Positions 8,289 to 15,602 of a stretch of 24,371 nt of DNA are shown here, in pieces. Where the stretch lies: assembly GCA_900542085.1 (NCBI GenBank), contig UQMK01000031.1, forward strand, positions 1-24,371, given 5' to 3'. The stretch is from an uncultured Collinsella sp. (GTDB lineage: Bacteria; Actinomycetota; Coriobacteriia; Coriobacteriales; Coriobacteriaceae). The notes below the pieces were generated by a model. That model was not told the DNA's origin and made no database searches. It saw only the letters and a list, made by a program, of their open reading frames with translations. A program made the translations under genes and the position numbers. Each line of letters starts with the position of its first letter. The stretch's first letter is position 1.

Positions 8289-8987
8289 ATGGCGTTCCCG
8301 ATTCGTAAAGGTGTTGCGCGCTCCTTGCGTTGCATGGTCGCGGCCATTTTCTGCGTGGTCGCGCTCGCTGTTCCCGCCCGTGCGTTTGCCGATACTCCCG
8401 CGATTGCCTATGACGGAAATGCGCGTCAGCTGACGGTCTCGGGGGCGACGGACTCCTCGGGGGAGCCCGATCTGTTTTTGGCCTTTAAAGATCTGATGCC
8501 TGGCGATGTGCGTGATCAGCAGATAGAGATTCGTGCCACGGGCGTAAAGTCCCAGGTGCGCGTGTTTGTGCGTGCCGTTGTCGATCACGAGACGGCACGC
8601 CTGCTGTCGCCCATTACCCTAACGGCGTCGGCGGGCGATGGCTCTGCAGGTTGGCTCCAGACAGGAACACCGGGCAGCGCGTTCGCTTATCCCACGCAAA
8701 TCGCCACGTTTACGAGCGATGGCAGCACGGTGCTTAATTTGCAGCTAAACGTTCCGACATCGGTGGGCAACGAGGTTGCCGACGCAAACAAGACCATTCG
8801 CTGGGAGATTACCGCCGAGGACGATGGCGAGAAGATTCCCGTGCAGTCTGCTGACAGCAAGAAGCCCGGCTTGCTTGGTCTGGCGGCAACGGGCGACAAC
8901 ACGCTCACGTTGCTTTTGGTGTTGCTGACACTTGCAATCATCGCATTTATAGCCGCACTTCTTTTGTCCCGGAGGGATAAGCGCTAG
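8289..8987 (+). CDS. cell-wall-anchored surface protein with LAATG sorting signal
   Basis: A 232-residue protein with a signal peptide (about 1-34, ending AFA-D) and a beta-rich ectodomain. The C-terminus has LAATGD (residues 198-203), a hydrophobic span of about 22 residues and the tail SRRDKR. That layout is a sortase substrate with alanine in place of the usual proline of LPXTG. It lacks the SipW-type signal and is therefore expected to be cut by an ordinary signal peptidase. GGAGGT (8275-8280) lies 8 nt before the ATG, and the gap to the previous stop is 2 nt. As the only wall-anchored product of the operon it is the natural base or housekeeping anchor for the SipW-processed proteins. No sortase is encoded in the window. 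Confidence 0.8.
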   Translation: MAFPIRKGVARSLRCMVAAIFCVVALAVPARAFADTPAIAYDGNARQLTVSGATDSSGEPDLFLAFKDLMPGDVRDQQIEIRATGVKSQVRVFVRAVVDHETARLLSPITLTASAGDGSAGWLQTGTPGSAFAYPTQIATFTSDGSTVLNLQLNVPTSVGNEVADANKTIRWEITAEDDGEKIPVQSADSKKPGLLGLAATGDNTLTLLLVLLTLAIIAFIAALLLSRRDKR

Positions 8988-9006
8988 GTTCATCTTCTAA
9001 ACGCAA

Positions 9007-9133
9007 CGCCCTCCCGGGCGGCGGGCACGAAGTTCCCTGCTCTACAGTCCTGCGCAAGACGAAGGCCACATTAAGTGGCCTTCTTTGCGTGCGGAACTCG
9101 CGATGAACTTCGAGCCCGCCGCTCGGGAGGGCG
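9007..9133 (+). ncRNA. structured 3-prime-UTR element, copy 1
   Basis: A 127-nt element beginning 19 nt after the stop of the wall-anchored protein gene. Outer arms 9007-9035 and 9105-9133 are complementary over 29 positions with two mismatches. The 69-nt centre has an internal hairpin (9061-9083) with the loop ATTAA. Read in the sense of the upstream gene it contains ACAGTCCTGC on the left and CGTGCGGAACTCGCGAT on the right. A second copy at 9541-9669 has the same loops but different paired sequences, which supports a folded RNA. It may be a terminator, an RNA-stability element or a small RNA. I do not recognise the family. Confidence 0.6.
9061..9086 (+). terminator. rho-independent terminator-like hairpin inside element copy 1
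   Basis: A 9-bp perfect stem (9061-9069 with 9075-9083), loop ATTAA, and TTT directly after it. In the sense of the surface operon it would end the transcript. The same 26 bases occur in the opposite orientation at 9461-9486. Confidence 0.6.
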
Positions 9134-9160
9134 CCCCTTTATTGACGGAAGGCCTAATAA

Positions 9161-9455
9161 GCGGATATTCCATGCCCGGATGTATTCAGAGCGGGACGGG
9201 CTTTCCGGATGGGCGGTGTTTCGGAAAGTGTGTCCCAGAATCGGCGCTCAGAGTGGTCCCCACTTTCCGGTTGATGTCTTGTCCGGAAACTATGTCCCGG
9301 AATTAAGGCTTGGAATGGGATGCACTTTCCGGTTGAGAGCCTTAGCGGAAAGTGCGACCCGGAATTTACTCTTGAAGTGGGATGCGCTTTCCCAACAGGC
9401 CCTCAAGCGGAAACTGCGTCCCATTCCGAAGGCAGATTCCGGGACACACTTTCCG
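9161..9455. repeat. array of five ~62-bp palindromic repeat units
   Basis: Five degenerate units start near 9162, 9222, 9284, 9346 and 9408, a spacing of 60-62 bp. Each unit opens with CGGAAAGTG-like sequence plus TCCC, then 15-20 variable bases, then GGGA and CACTTTCCG-like sequence, so each can fold into a hairpin. The join between units is also palindromic (CACTTTCC...GGAAAGTG), allowing alternative pairing along the array. The first unit is the most degenerate. Open frames crossing it arise from the repeats and are not treated as genes. Confidence 0.75.
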
Positions 9456-9460
9456 AATAT

Positions 9461-9486
9461 AAAGAAGGCCACTTAATGTGGCCTTC
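9461..9486 (-). terminator. rho-independent terminator-like hairpin facing the minus strand
   Basis: Stem 9464-9472 with 9478-9486, loop of five bases. Read on the minus strand it is followed by TTTATATT. It is an exact inverted copy of 9061-9086 and would catch transcripts arriving from the convergent minus-strand gene at 9690-11990. Confidence 0.55.
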
Positions 9487-9540
9487 AACTTATATATGTT
9501 GCGGATGCTTTCATGACAAGCCGCGCTTCAACACCGAGGC

Positions 9541-9669
9541 GTCTGCCCGGCGACGCGGAATGTAAGGTTCATCGCGAGTTCCGCACGAGCCGGAGAGCAC
9601 TTAATGTGCTCTCCGTGCGAGCAGGACTGTCCGAGCAGGGAACCTTACGTTCCGCGTCGCCGGGCAGAC
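9541..9669 (-). ncRNA. structured 3-prime-UTR element, copy 2
   Basis: A 129-nt element 20 nt beyond the stop of the minus-strand LtaS-like gene. Arms 9541-9570 and 9640-9669 are complementary over 30 positions with one mismatch, and the centre is 69 nt, the same length as in copy 1. An internal 9-bp hairpin (9592-9600 with 9606-9614) carries the same five-base loop. On the plus strand the centre begins with ATCGCGAGTTCCGCACG, identical over 17 bases to the reverse complement of copy 1, and also shares GCAGGACTGT and GAGCAGG. The outer stems of the two copies are unrelated in sequence yet both pair. Relative to its own upstream gene it has the same sense as copy 1. Confidence 0.6.
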
Positions 9670-9689
9670 GAACCAGTTAAGACGTGTCG

Positions 9690-11990
9690 CTACTTGATCT
9701 TGGTCGTACCCGGCGCCAGGTTAGGGTCGGTCTCGTTGGCCTCGGTCTGGAAGTGCTCCGTATACACGCTCTTGCCGTCGCGGAACATCTCGTAGTACTG
9801 CATCTTGGCGTAATCCTCGCGCGCCTTGGTGGCGGCTGCGGCAGCGGCGTCGTCACCGGTGACGTTGGAGGAGAGCGCCCAGCGCAGGCTGGCGTCCTCG
9901 TAGCCCACCGAGTTGATAGCGGGCAGCGACTCGCGCAGCGTCATATGCGCCTTCTGGTAGTCGGTCAGCGGTGCGCCGATCAGCTGCATGAGCTGGGTGG
10001 ACAGGTAGTTGGTGGACAGGTCGTCGACCTCGCTCGTCTGGTCGCAGCCGGCAACGTCGTAGTTGGCCCAGATGATGTAGTCGGTCTGCCACAAACGCTC
10101 CTGGTGGGTGGCGTCGTCCTCGCCGGTAAACCACTTGTCATTGAACTTGGACGGGAAGAACGGCTGGTGGTCGCCCCAGAACACCACGACTACCTTGCGG
10201 TCGAGCTTGCTCAGGGCGTTGAGGAAGTAGCGCAGCGCCTGGTCGGACTGTTCGATGCACGAGACATATTCATCGACATCGGAGAGCGTGCCGTCCTCGA
10301 CGGTCTTGGCGTCCAGGTCGGTCGTGTCGATGTTCAGGTGCATCTGCTTGTCGACCGGCAGCAGGCCCGTGTCGTAGCCCGAGTGGTTCTGCATGGTCAC
10401 ATCGAAGATAAACTGCGGGTCGGCGTTCTGGTCGAGCAGCTCAAGAATCTTGTCGTAGGTTGCCTGGTCGGTCACCATGCCGCGCAGGGTATCGGCGCCT
10501 TGGAAATCGTTGATGGACAGGAACTGGTCAAAGCCAAAGTCCTTGTAGACGTTCTCGCGGTTCCAGTTGGTCGCGTGGTTGGGGTGCATGGCCGTGGTGG
10601 AATAGCCGAGCGATTTGAACTGCTCTGCCAGATTCCCGGTCGTTTCCATGTTGTAGATGGTGTAGGGGTACACGCCCGAGCCCAGGTTGGCCATGGAGTT
10701 GCCGGTCATAAACTCAAACTCGGTATTGGCCGTGCCGCCGCCGTAGGCGCTCACGTAGAGCTTTCCGCGGCTGAGGCAGTTGGACAGGTTCTTAAAGTAC
10801 TGCGGACCTTCGTAGCCGGCGCGCATGTTCTGGTAGATCGACAAATCCGAGAACGTCTCGTTCATGATAGCGATGACCGTGGGCTTCTCGCTGTCGAACT
10901 GCTCCTTTGCGGCGGCGCGCTCGTCGCTCTTGGCCGCGTCGGATTTGTCGTAGGCCTTGGCGTACTTTTTGAGCGTGGCCTTGGCGTCATCGACAGAATA
11001 GTCGGCGGGTTTGGGCGGCTTGATGGACTGTGCCGCGCTAATAAAGGCAGGCAGATAGCCCTCGCGCCAGTAGCTCTCGAGCGGACGCCAGGTGTAGACG
11101 GTGATGCCGAGGGTGTTGTAGTAGTCGATGAGCGTGACATGCGCGGTCACGCCGCCCAGGCACAGCACCGCCACGAGCAGGTTGGTGAGCAGCATGCGCT
11201 TGGCGTTGGCGGCGCCCTTCTGACGGTGCGGCGCGACCAGGCCGGCGTACTCGCACAGCAGCATGGCGATGGCGGTAAAGCCCATGGATAGCACGCAGAA
11301 CAGCGAGATCGAGAAGGTGTAGCCGGTGCCGGCGACTGCGGCGGCGGTGGAGATGGCCGAAAGGTCGCCCGGCTGGATGGGCATGGATTTAAACGTGATG
11401 ACAAAGAACTCGGCAATGCCCAGGACAAAGAGGGCAAAGGCCAGGACCGCGGGAGCTGCGCCGTGGCGCTGGAATAGGAAGAACAAGCCAGTCATGAGTG
11501 TGGCGATGATGGCCCACTCGAGCAGGATGCACAGGGGGTAGACCCAGGTAAAGTCGTGGTTGGACGAGACCTCCATGCCCAGCAGCGCAAAGACGCCGGC
11601 GAGCAGCAGGCACAGGACGGCGGCGACGAGCGGTTTGCCCACAAAGGCGCCGCGCAGGCGGGCGAGCTTGCCGGTGGGGGCGGGGGCGTCGGGCTCGGCG
11701 AACGCAAAGACGCGCGGGGCGATGCGGTCGCGGGCGATGCTGGCCCAAGCGCATCCGGTGAGGATGGCGTTGGTCAGGATGAGCATCACAAAGGCGAGCG
11801 GCTCGTTTTGGGCGACGAGGCCAATGGCACCCCAAATGGTCAAAAAGAGCTGGAACAGGCCGAAGGCGGCGCTCCACCCAAGAGCGCTTTTGGCGACGGT
11901 GCCCGACTGAGCGCGAATGGCCTTGGCCTCGCGCAAAACAAGGTAGACGGTCGCCACAAGACCGACGAGCGAGATGGCGGCAGCGAACAT
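9690..11990 (-). CDS. LtaS-type phosphoglycerol transferase (sulfatase fold)
   Basis: A 766-residue membrane enzyme of the LtaS/MdoB family, which transfers phosphoglycerol from phosphatidylglycerol to a glycolipid or surface polymer outside the cell. The first ~310 residues carry about eight hydrophobic spans. The extracellular catalytic domain starts near residue 365 with VIAIMNETFSD (metal-binding Glu). GGTANTEFEF follows, in which Thr near residue 420 matches the LtaS nucleophile, then HPNHATNWNRENVY and WGDHQPF near 605. A start at 12005 (GTG) is in frame, but AGGAG at 11998-12002 lies 7 nt before the ATG at 11990, so that is used. The C-terminal ~130 residues extend beyond the core domain and are Ala- and Asp-rich. 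True lipoteichoic acid synthesis is not proven; a glycolipid or polymer phosphoglycerol transferase is equally possible. Confidence 0.85.
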   Translation of the reverse strand: MFAAAISLVGLVATVYLVLREAKAIRAQSGTVAKSALGWSAAFGLFQLFLTIWGAIGLVAQNEPLAFVMLILTNAILTGCAWASIARDRIAPRVFAFAEPDAPAPTGKLARLRGAFVGKPLVAAVLCLLLAGVFALLGMEVSSNHDFTWVYPLCILLEWAIIATLMTGLFFLFQRHGAAPAVLAFALFVLGIAEFFVITFKSMPIQPGDLSAISTAAAVAGTGYTFSISLFCVLSMGFTAIAMLLCEYAGLVAPHRQKGAANAKRMLLTNLLVAVLCLGGVTAHVTLIDYYNTLGITVYTWRPLESYWREGYLPAFISAAQSIKPPKPADYSVDDAKATLKKYAKAYDKSDAAKSDERAAAKEQFDSEKPTVIAIMNETFSDLSIYQNMRAGYEGPQYFKNLSNCLSRGKLYVSAYGGGTANTEFEFMTGNSMANLGSGVYPYTIYNMETTGNLAEQFKSLGYSTTAMHPNHATNWNRENVYKDFGFDQFLSINDFQGADTLRGMVTDQATYDKILELLDQNADPQFIFDVTMQNHSGYDTGLLPVDKQMHLNIDTTDLDAKTVEDGTLSDVDEYVSCIEQSDQALRYFLNALSKLDRKVVVVFWGDHQPFFPSKFNDKWFTGEDDATHQERLWQTDYIIWANYDVAGCDQTSEVDDLSTNYLSTQLMQLIGAPLTDYQKAHMTLRESLPAINSVGYEDASLRWALSSNVTGDDAAAAAATKAREDYAKMQYYEMFRDGKSVYTEHFQTEANETDPNLAPGTTKIK

Positions 11991-12053
11991 GCTGAGACTC
12001 CTCACAAACTAAAACCTACGAAAGCGGGGGTTTACCCGATTGTTACCAAGATA

Positions 12054-12077
12054 TGCGCAGCAATTGGTGGCTGCGCA
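12054..12077. promoter_or_regulatory. inverted repeat between divergent genes, possible operator
   Basis: TGCGCAGC (12054-12061) and GCTGCGCA (12070-12077) form a perfect 8-bp inverted repeat around an 8-nt centre. It lies 64 bp from the LtaS-like start and 127 bp from the nitroreductase start. It could be a regulator site or a hairpin in the LtaS leader. GATAAT at 12141-12146 is the best -10 candidate for the plus-strand gene, with no good -35. Confidence 0.3.
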
Positions 12078-12203
12078 CAACAACCAGCCATATTAACGCG
12101 CGCGTGTGGCGGTGTGGCGCAATGTAGTGGCGACCTGCGCGATAATGGACGGGAATTACACGGAAACGTAAAGGCTTCTTAAAGAAATGGCGAGGGTAGG
12201 GCG

Positions 12204-13073
12204 ATGAGCGAGCAGGTTTGTATGACGAGTGCGGGCGACGTGGGTGCCGGCATGGACGCGGGCGGCTATCCGGTCGAGACTACGGGCAACGCGGTGCTGG
12301 ACATTTTGGAGCACCGTTCGTCTACGCGCGCCTTCGCGCGCGATGACAGTGACCGTCCCGTAGCGGTGACCGACGAGCAGCGGGCGGCGATTTTGCATGC
12401 GGCGAGTCGCGCGCCATCGGCAGGCGCCATGATGATGTATTCCATCGTGAGCATTCGCGAGCAGGCTACGCTGGACCGTCTGGCCGACCTGTGCGATCAC
12501 CAGCCCATGATCGCCAAGGCGCCCTGGGCACTTATATTTGTGGTCGATTATGCCAAGTGGATCGATCTGTTTGAGCACGTGGGCTGCTTTGAGCCCGAGT
12601 TTGTCGAGCGCACGGGCAAGGCGCCCCGCCGCGCGCCGGGTTTGGGCGACTTTGCCATCGCGGCCCAGGACGCCGTGATCGCTGCACAAAACGCCGTGGT
12701 TGCCGCCGAGGCCCTGGGGCTGGGGAGCTGCTACATCGGTGATATCGTCGAGAATGCCGAGGAAGTTGCCGAGCTGCTCGATCTGCCGCCCTATACCATG
12801 CCGCTGTCGATGCTCATCATCGGCACGCCCCGTAAGGAGCGCCCGGCAATCGCGCACCCCGTGGTGAACCTGGTGCACGAGGAGCGCTACTGCCGCGCGG
12901 ATGCCGCGACCATGGACGCGCAGGTGGCCGAGATGGACGCGATGTTTCGCCCGCATGCCCGCGAGGTGGGGGAGCGCGTGGTGGATATCTACACCCGCAA
13001 ACACACCAGTCCCTTTATGGCCGAGATGAGTCGCTCCATGGAGTGGTGGTTCAAAAACTGGCTCGGAAAATGA
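12204..13073 (+). CDS. nitroreductase-family FMN oxidoreductase
   Basis: A 289-residue cytoplasmic flavoprotein of the nitroreductase superfamily; members reduce nitro compounds, quinones or other acceptors with NAD(P)H. The N-terminal RSSTRAF (about residues 38-44) and ASRAPSAGAMMMY are the FMN-phosphate and flavin-binding segments, and GLGSCYIGDI (about 171-180) is the conserved glycine-rich stretch. IIGTPRKERP follows, as in NfsA/FRP-like members, then a longer C-terminal helical extension (240-289). AGGG sits 7-10 nt before the ATG. The gene stands alone, divergent from the LtaS-like gene and closed by a palindrome one base after its stop. The physiological substrate cannot be read from sequence. 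Confidence 0.82.
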   Translation: MSEQVCMTSAGDVGAGMDAGGYPVETTGNAVLDILEHRSSTRAFARDDSDRPVAVTDEQRAAILHAASRAPSAGAMMMYSIVSIREQATLDRLADLCDHQPMIAKAPWALIFVVDYAKWIDLFEHVGCFEPEFVERTGKAPRRAPGLGDFAIAAQDAVIAAQNAVVAAEALGLGSCYIGDIVENAEEVAELLDLPPYTMPLSMLIIGTPRKERPAIAHPVVNLVHEERYCRADAATMDAQVAEMDAMFRPHAREVGERVVDIYTRKHTSPFMAEMSRSMEWWFKNWLGK

Positions 13074-13074
13074 C

Positions 13075-13109
13075 GAATGTGGCAAAGGGACAGTCCCTTT
13101 GCCACATTC
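13075..13109 (+). terminator. near-perfect palindrome ending the nitroreductase gene
   Basis: Arms 13075-13091 and 13093-13109 are perfectly complementary (17 bp) around a single base, starting one base after the stop codon. The core GGGACAGTCCC resembles the terminator at 15536-15582. There is no T-run beyond the right arm, so termination efficiency is uncertain and it may belong to a dispersed palindromic repeat family. Confidence 0.55.
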
Positions 13110-13189
13110 CATATCGCGCGATGGCATAAAGGCCGTATAAATGTTTATCTAGCTGGGAAAACAGTGCATTAAAACATGGGCCGATTGCC

Positions 13190-13195
13190 TATAAT
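13190..13195 (+). promoter_or_regulatory. candidate -10 box for kup
   Basis: A perfect TATAAT 35 bp before the kup start codon, preceded by ATTGCC. The -35 region (around 13166-13172, GCATTAA) is weak, so the promoter may need an activator. No c-di-AMP riboswitch-like sequence was recognised in the 157-bp gap. Confidence 0.45.
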
Positions 13196-13230
13196 CCCTT
13201 CGAACATTAAAGTTGGGAGGAAACCGGCTT

Positions 13231-15258
13231 ATGGAACAAAAGGCCAAGGAGGCAGCCTCGCACGCTGCGATTCCTGTGAGCATCTCGGCGATGCTCGTCA
13301 CGCTGGGCGTGGTGTACGGCGACATCGGCACCAGCCCTATGTATGTAACCAAGGCGCTCGTTGCCGGCAACGGCGGCATCGGAAGCGTGACGGAGGAGTT
13401 CGTGCTCGGCGCGCTCTCTCTTGTCGTGTGGACGGTCACGCTGCTGACGACCGTCAAGTACGTGCTGATCTCGCTGCGCGCCGACAACCACGGCGAGGGC
13501 GGTATCTTTGCCCTGTACAGCCTGGTCAAGCGTTGCGGCAAGTGGCTTATCATCCCCGCCATGCTGGGTGGCGCCGCGCTGCTCGCCGACGGCATCCTGA
13601 CGCCGGCTGTTACCGTTACCACGGCCATCGAGGGCCTGCGCACCATCCCTGCGGTTCACGCCGTGCTCGGGGATGACCAGGGCCGCGTTGTCGCCATCAC
13701 GCTCGCCATCATCATTGCGCTCTTCTTGGTGCAGCGCATCGGCACGGCCAAGATCGGTCACGCCTTTGGCCCCATCATGACGCTGTGGTTCCTGTTCCTG
13801 GGCGGCACGGGTCTGTTCTTTGTCTTCCAGCACCCCGCCGTGCTGCTGTGCCTCAACCCGGTGCGCGGCATCGCCTTTTTGCTGAGCCCCAACAACCACG
13901 CGGGCATCATGATTCTGGGCAGCTGCTTCCTCGCCACCACCGGTGCCGAGGCGCTCTACTCCGACATGGGCCATGTGGGTCGCGGCAACATTTACGCCAC
14001 CTGGCCGTTCGTTAAGTGCTGCTTGCTGCTGTCCTATATGGGCCAGGGCGCTTGGCTTATGAACAACGCTGCCAACCCCGAGCTCATGGGCATTGCCGAC
14101 CTTAACCCGTTCTACCAGATGCTCGCCCCGGGCCTGCGTCCGTTTGCCGTCGGCCTTTCAACCATCGCGGCCATCATTGCCTCGCAGGCGCTCATTACCG
14201 GCGCGTTCTCGCTGGTGTCCGAGGCCAGTCGCCTGGACCTCATGCCGCACATGCAGGTCTTCTATCCGGCCGAGACCAAAGGCCAGCTCTACATCCCCAT
14301 GGTCAACAACGTCATGCTTGTCGGCTGCGTCATCGTGGTGCTGCTGTTCCAGAACTCGGCTCATATGGAAGCCGCCTACGGCCTTGCCATTACGCTGACT
14401 ATGATGTGCACCACGCTGCTGCTCTTCTTCTACCTGCACGAGGAGCGCAAGCTCAAGGTTGCTCCGTGGATCTTCGCGGCCTTCTTCCTTTTGCTCGAAG
14501 GCTTCTTCTTCGTGAGCTCACTCACCAAGTTCTTCCACGGCGGCTACTTCACCATCCTCATGGCTGCACTCATCATGGGCATTATGGTGTGCTGGTACAA
14601 CGGCACGGCGGTCGAACAGCGCCAGTTTACGCTGCTGCCGCTGCGCAGCTATCTGCCGCAGCTCAAGCGCCTGCGCGACGACGACCGTTACGAGCGCATG
14701 AGCGACAACATCGTGTACCTGACCAAGGACACCCATACCGACTACATCGACCGTGATATCGTCTACTCGATCTTGGACAAGCATCCCAAGCGCGCTCGCG
14801 CCTGGTGGTTCGTGAACGTCGAGACCATGGACGAGCCGCATACCTTTGCCTATTCGGTCGAGACGTTCGGCACCGACTACGTGTTCCGCGTGCATCTGTA
14901 CCTGGGCTACAAGATTAACCAACGCGTCAATGCCTACCTGCGCCAAGTTGTTCAGGACCTGGCTGCCAGCGGCGAGCTGCCGTCGCAGACGCACGACTAC
15001 TCGGTCTATAAGGATCCGGGCAACATTGGCACGTTCAAGTTCGTCATGATCCGCAAGCTGCTGGCGCCCGAAAGCGACGTGGAGCCGAGCGAGCGCACGG
15101 CCATCACGCTCAAGTACATCATCCGCCGCGCCGCCGGCACGCCCGCGCGCTGGTACGGCCTGGAGAACTCCAACGTGAGCTTTGAGTACGTGCCGCTGTT
15201 CACCAAGTTTAAGGCCGTGAGCAAGATGCAGCGCCTTGCCCCCAACGAGCGCCCGTAG
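13231..15258 (+). CDS. kup: Kup-family potassium uptake protein
   Basis: A 675-residue integral membrane K+/H+ symporter of the Kup/HAK/KT family. The first membrane helix carries VVYGDIGTSPMY (residues 27-38), the signature with the Asp needed for transport. GGIFALYSLV, LLADGILTPAVTVTTAIEG and further family motifs follow, about 12 membrane spans in all, and a cytoplasmic C-terminal region from about 470 on. Length is slightly above the 622 of E. coli Kup. The upstream TTG at 13213 is in frame, but GGGAGG (13215-13220) ends 10 nt before ATG 13231, which is therefore the start. Downstream is a small membrane protein and then a Kdp-type two-component pair, so the locus looks like a potassium homeostasis module. 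Confidence 0.93.
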   Translation: MEQKAKEAASHAAIPVSISAMLVTLGVVYGDIGTSPMYVTKALVAGNGGIGSVTEEFVLGALSLVVWTVTLLTTVKYVLISLRADNHGEGGIFALYSLVKRCGKWLIIPAMLGGAALLADGILTPAVTVTTAIEGLRTIPAVHAVLGDDQGRVVAITLAIIIALFLVQRIGTAKIGHAFGPIMTLWFLFLGGTGLFFVFQHPAVLLCLNPVRGIAFLLSPNNHAGIMILGSCFLATTGAEALYSDMGHVGRGNIYATWPFVKCCLLLSYMGQGAWLMNNAANPELMGIADLNPFYQMLAPGLRPFAVGLSTIAAIIASQALITGAFSLVSEASRLDLMPHMQVFYPAETKGQLYIPMVNNVMLVGCVIVVLLFQNSAHMEAAYGLAITLTMMCTTLLLFFYLHEERKLKVAPWIFAAFFLLLEGFFFVSSLTKFFHGGYFTILMAALIMGIMVCWYNGTAVEQRQFTLLPLRSYLPQLKRLRDDDRYERMSDNIVYLTKDTHTDYIDRDIVYSILDKHPKRARAWWFVNVETMDEPHTFAYSVETFGTDYVFRVHLYLGYKINQRVNAYLRQVVQDLAASGELPSQTHDYSVYKDPGNIGTFKFVMIRKLLAPESDVEPSERTAITLKYIIRRAAGTPARWYGLENSNVSFEYVPLFTKFKAVSKMQRLAPNERP

Positions 15259-15318
15259 CCGACGGAGACTACACGGAGTTGGTTATCGATGAGCAAAACT
15301 AAAGCCGGGGAGGTAAAC

Positions 15319-15489
15319 ATGGATGCAAGGACACTTGACGTCCGTGAGGCGCGCGTCGACGCCGCCGAAGATCGGTTCTTTACGAATCGGGCCAACATGG
15401 ACATGGTCGATCGCGTGATTTCGATCGTGGCATTGGTATTTGGAGCGGTGTGCGTGTGCGCCCTGCTCGCGCACGTGCTGTTTGTCTAA
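15319..15489 (+). CDS. small single-span membrane protein
   Basis: A 56-residue protein with a charged N-terminal half rich in Asp, Glu and Arg (residues 1-33) and one C-terminal hydrophobic span (about 34-56, VISIVALVFGAVCVCALLAHV), which suggests a tail-anchored protein facing the cytoplasm. ATG 15319 has GGGGAGG 5 nt upstream; an in-frame ATG at 15289 with a weaker GGAG would add ten residues. It lies 60 bp after kup and before a terminator, so it is probably co-transcribed with kup. I do not recognise the family. A modulator of Kup, or a KdpF-like accessory, is only a guess from position. Confidence 0.6.
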   Translation: MDARTLDVREARVDAAEDRFFTNRANMDMVDRVISIVALVFGAVCVCALLAHVLFV

Positions 15490-15535
15490 CGACCGCAGGC
15501 TGTAAAGGCTATACACTTGGAACCACCACAAGGGG

Positions 15536-15582
15536 AAACCACCACAAAGGTGCCTGTCCCCTTTGTGGTGGTTTTTGTTTTT
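15536..15582 (+). terminator. rho-independent terminator after the kup operon
   Basis: Arms 15536-15550 and 15560-15574 form a perfect 15-bp stem with a 9-nt loop, followed by TTGTTTTT. A partial extra copy of the left arm (AACCACCACAAGG) lies at 15521-15533. The core around CCTGTCCCCTTTG is related to the palindrome at 13075-13109. Confidence 0.85.
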
Positions 15583-15602
15583 GAGAGAGGGGCGGGGCGC
15601 TG

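Noticed and set aside
9161..9455. CRISPR array
   Set aside because: Units are degenerate split palindromes with hypervariable centres, the conserved parts are not direct repeats of one length, and no cas genes are present.
9075..9476. 133-residue open frame across the repeat array
   Set aside because: It is produced by the palindromic repeats, opens inside a structured element, lacks a Shine-Dalgarno and resembles no family.
9684..11291. 535-residue plus-strand frame opposite the LtaS-like gene
   Set aside because: The minus strand encodes a clear sulfatase-fold enzyme with all motifs; the plus frame is Val/Gly/Ala-rich with no domain.
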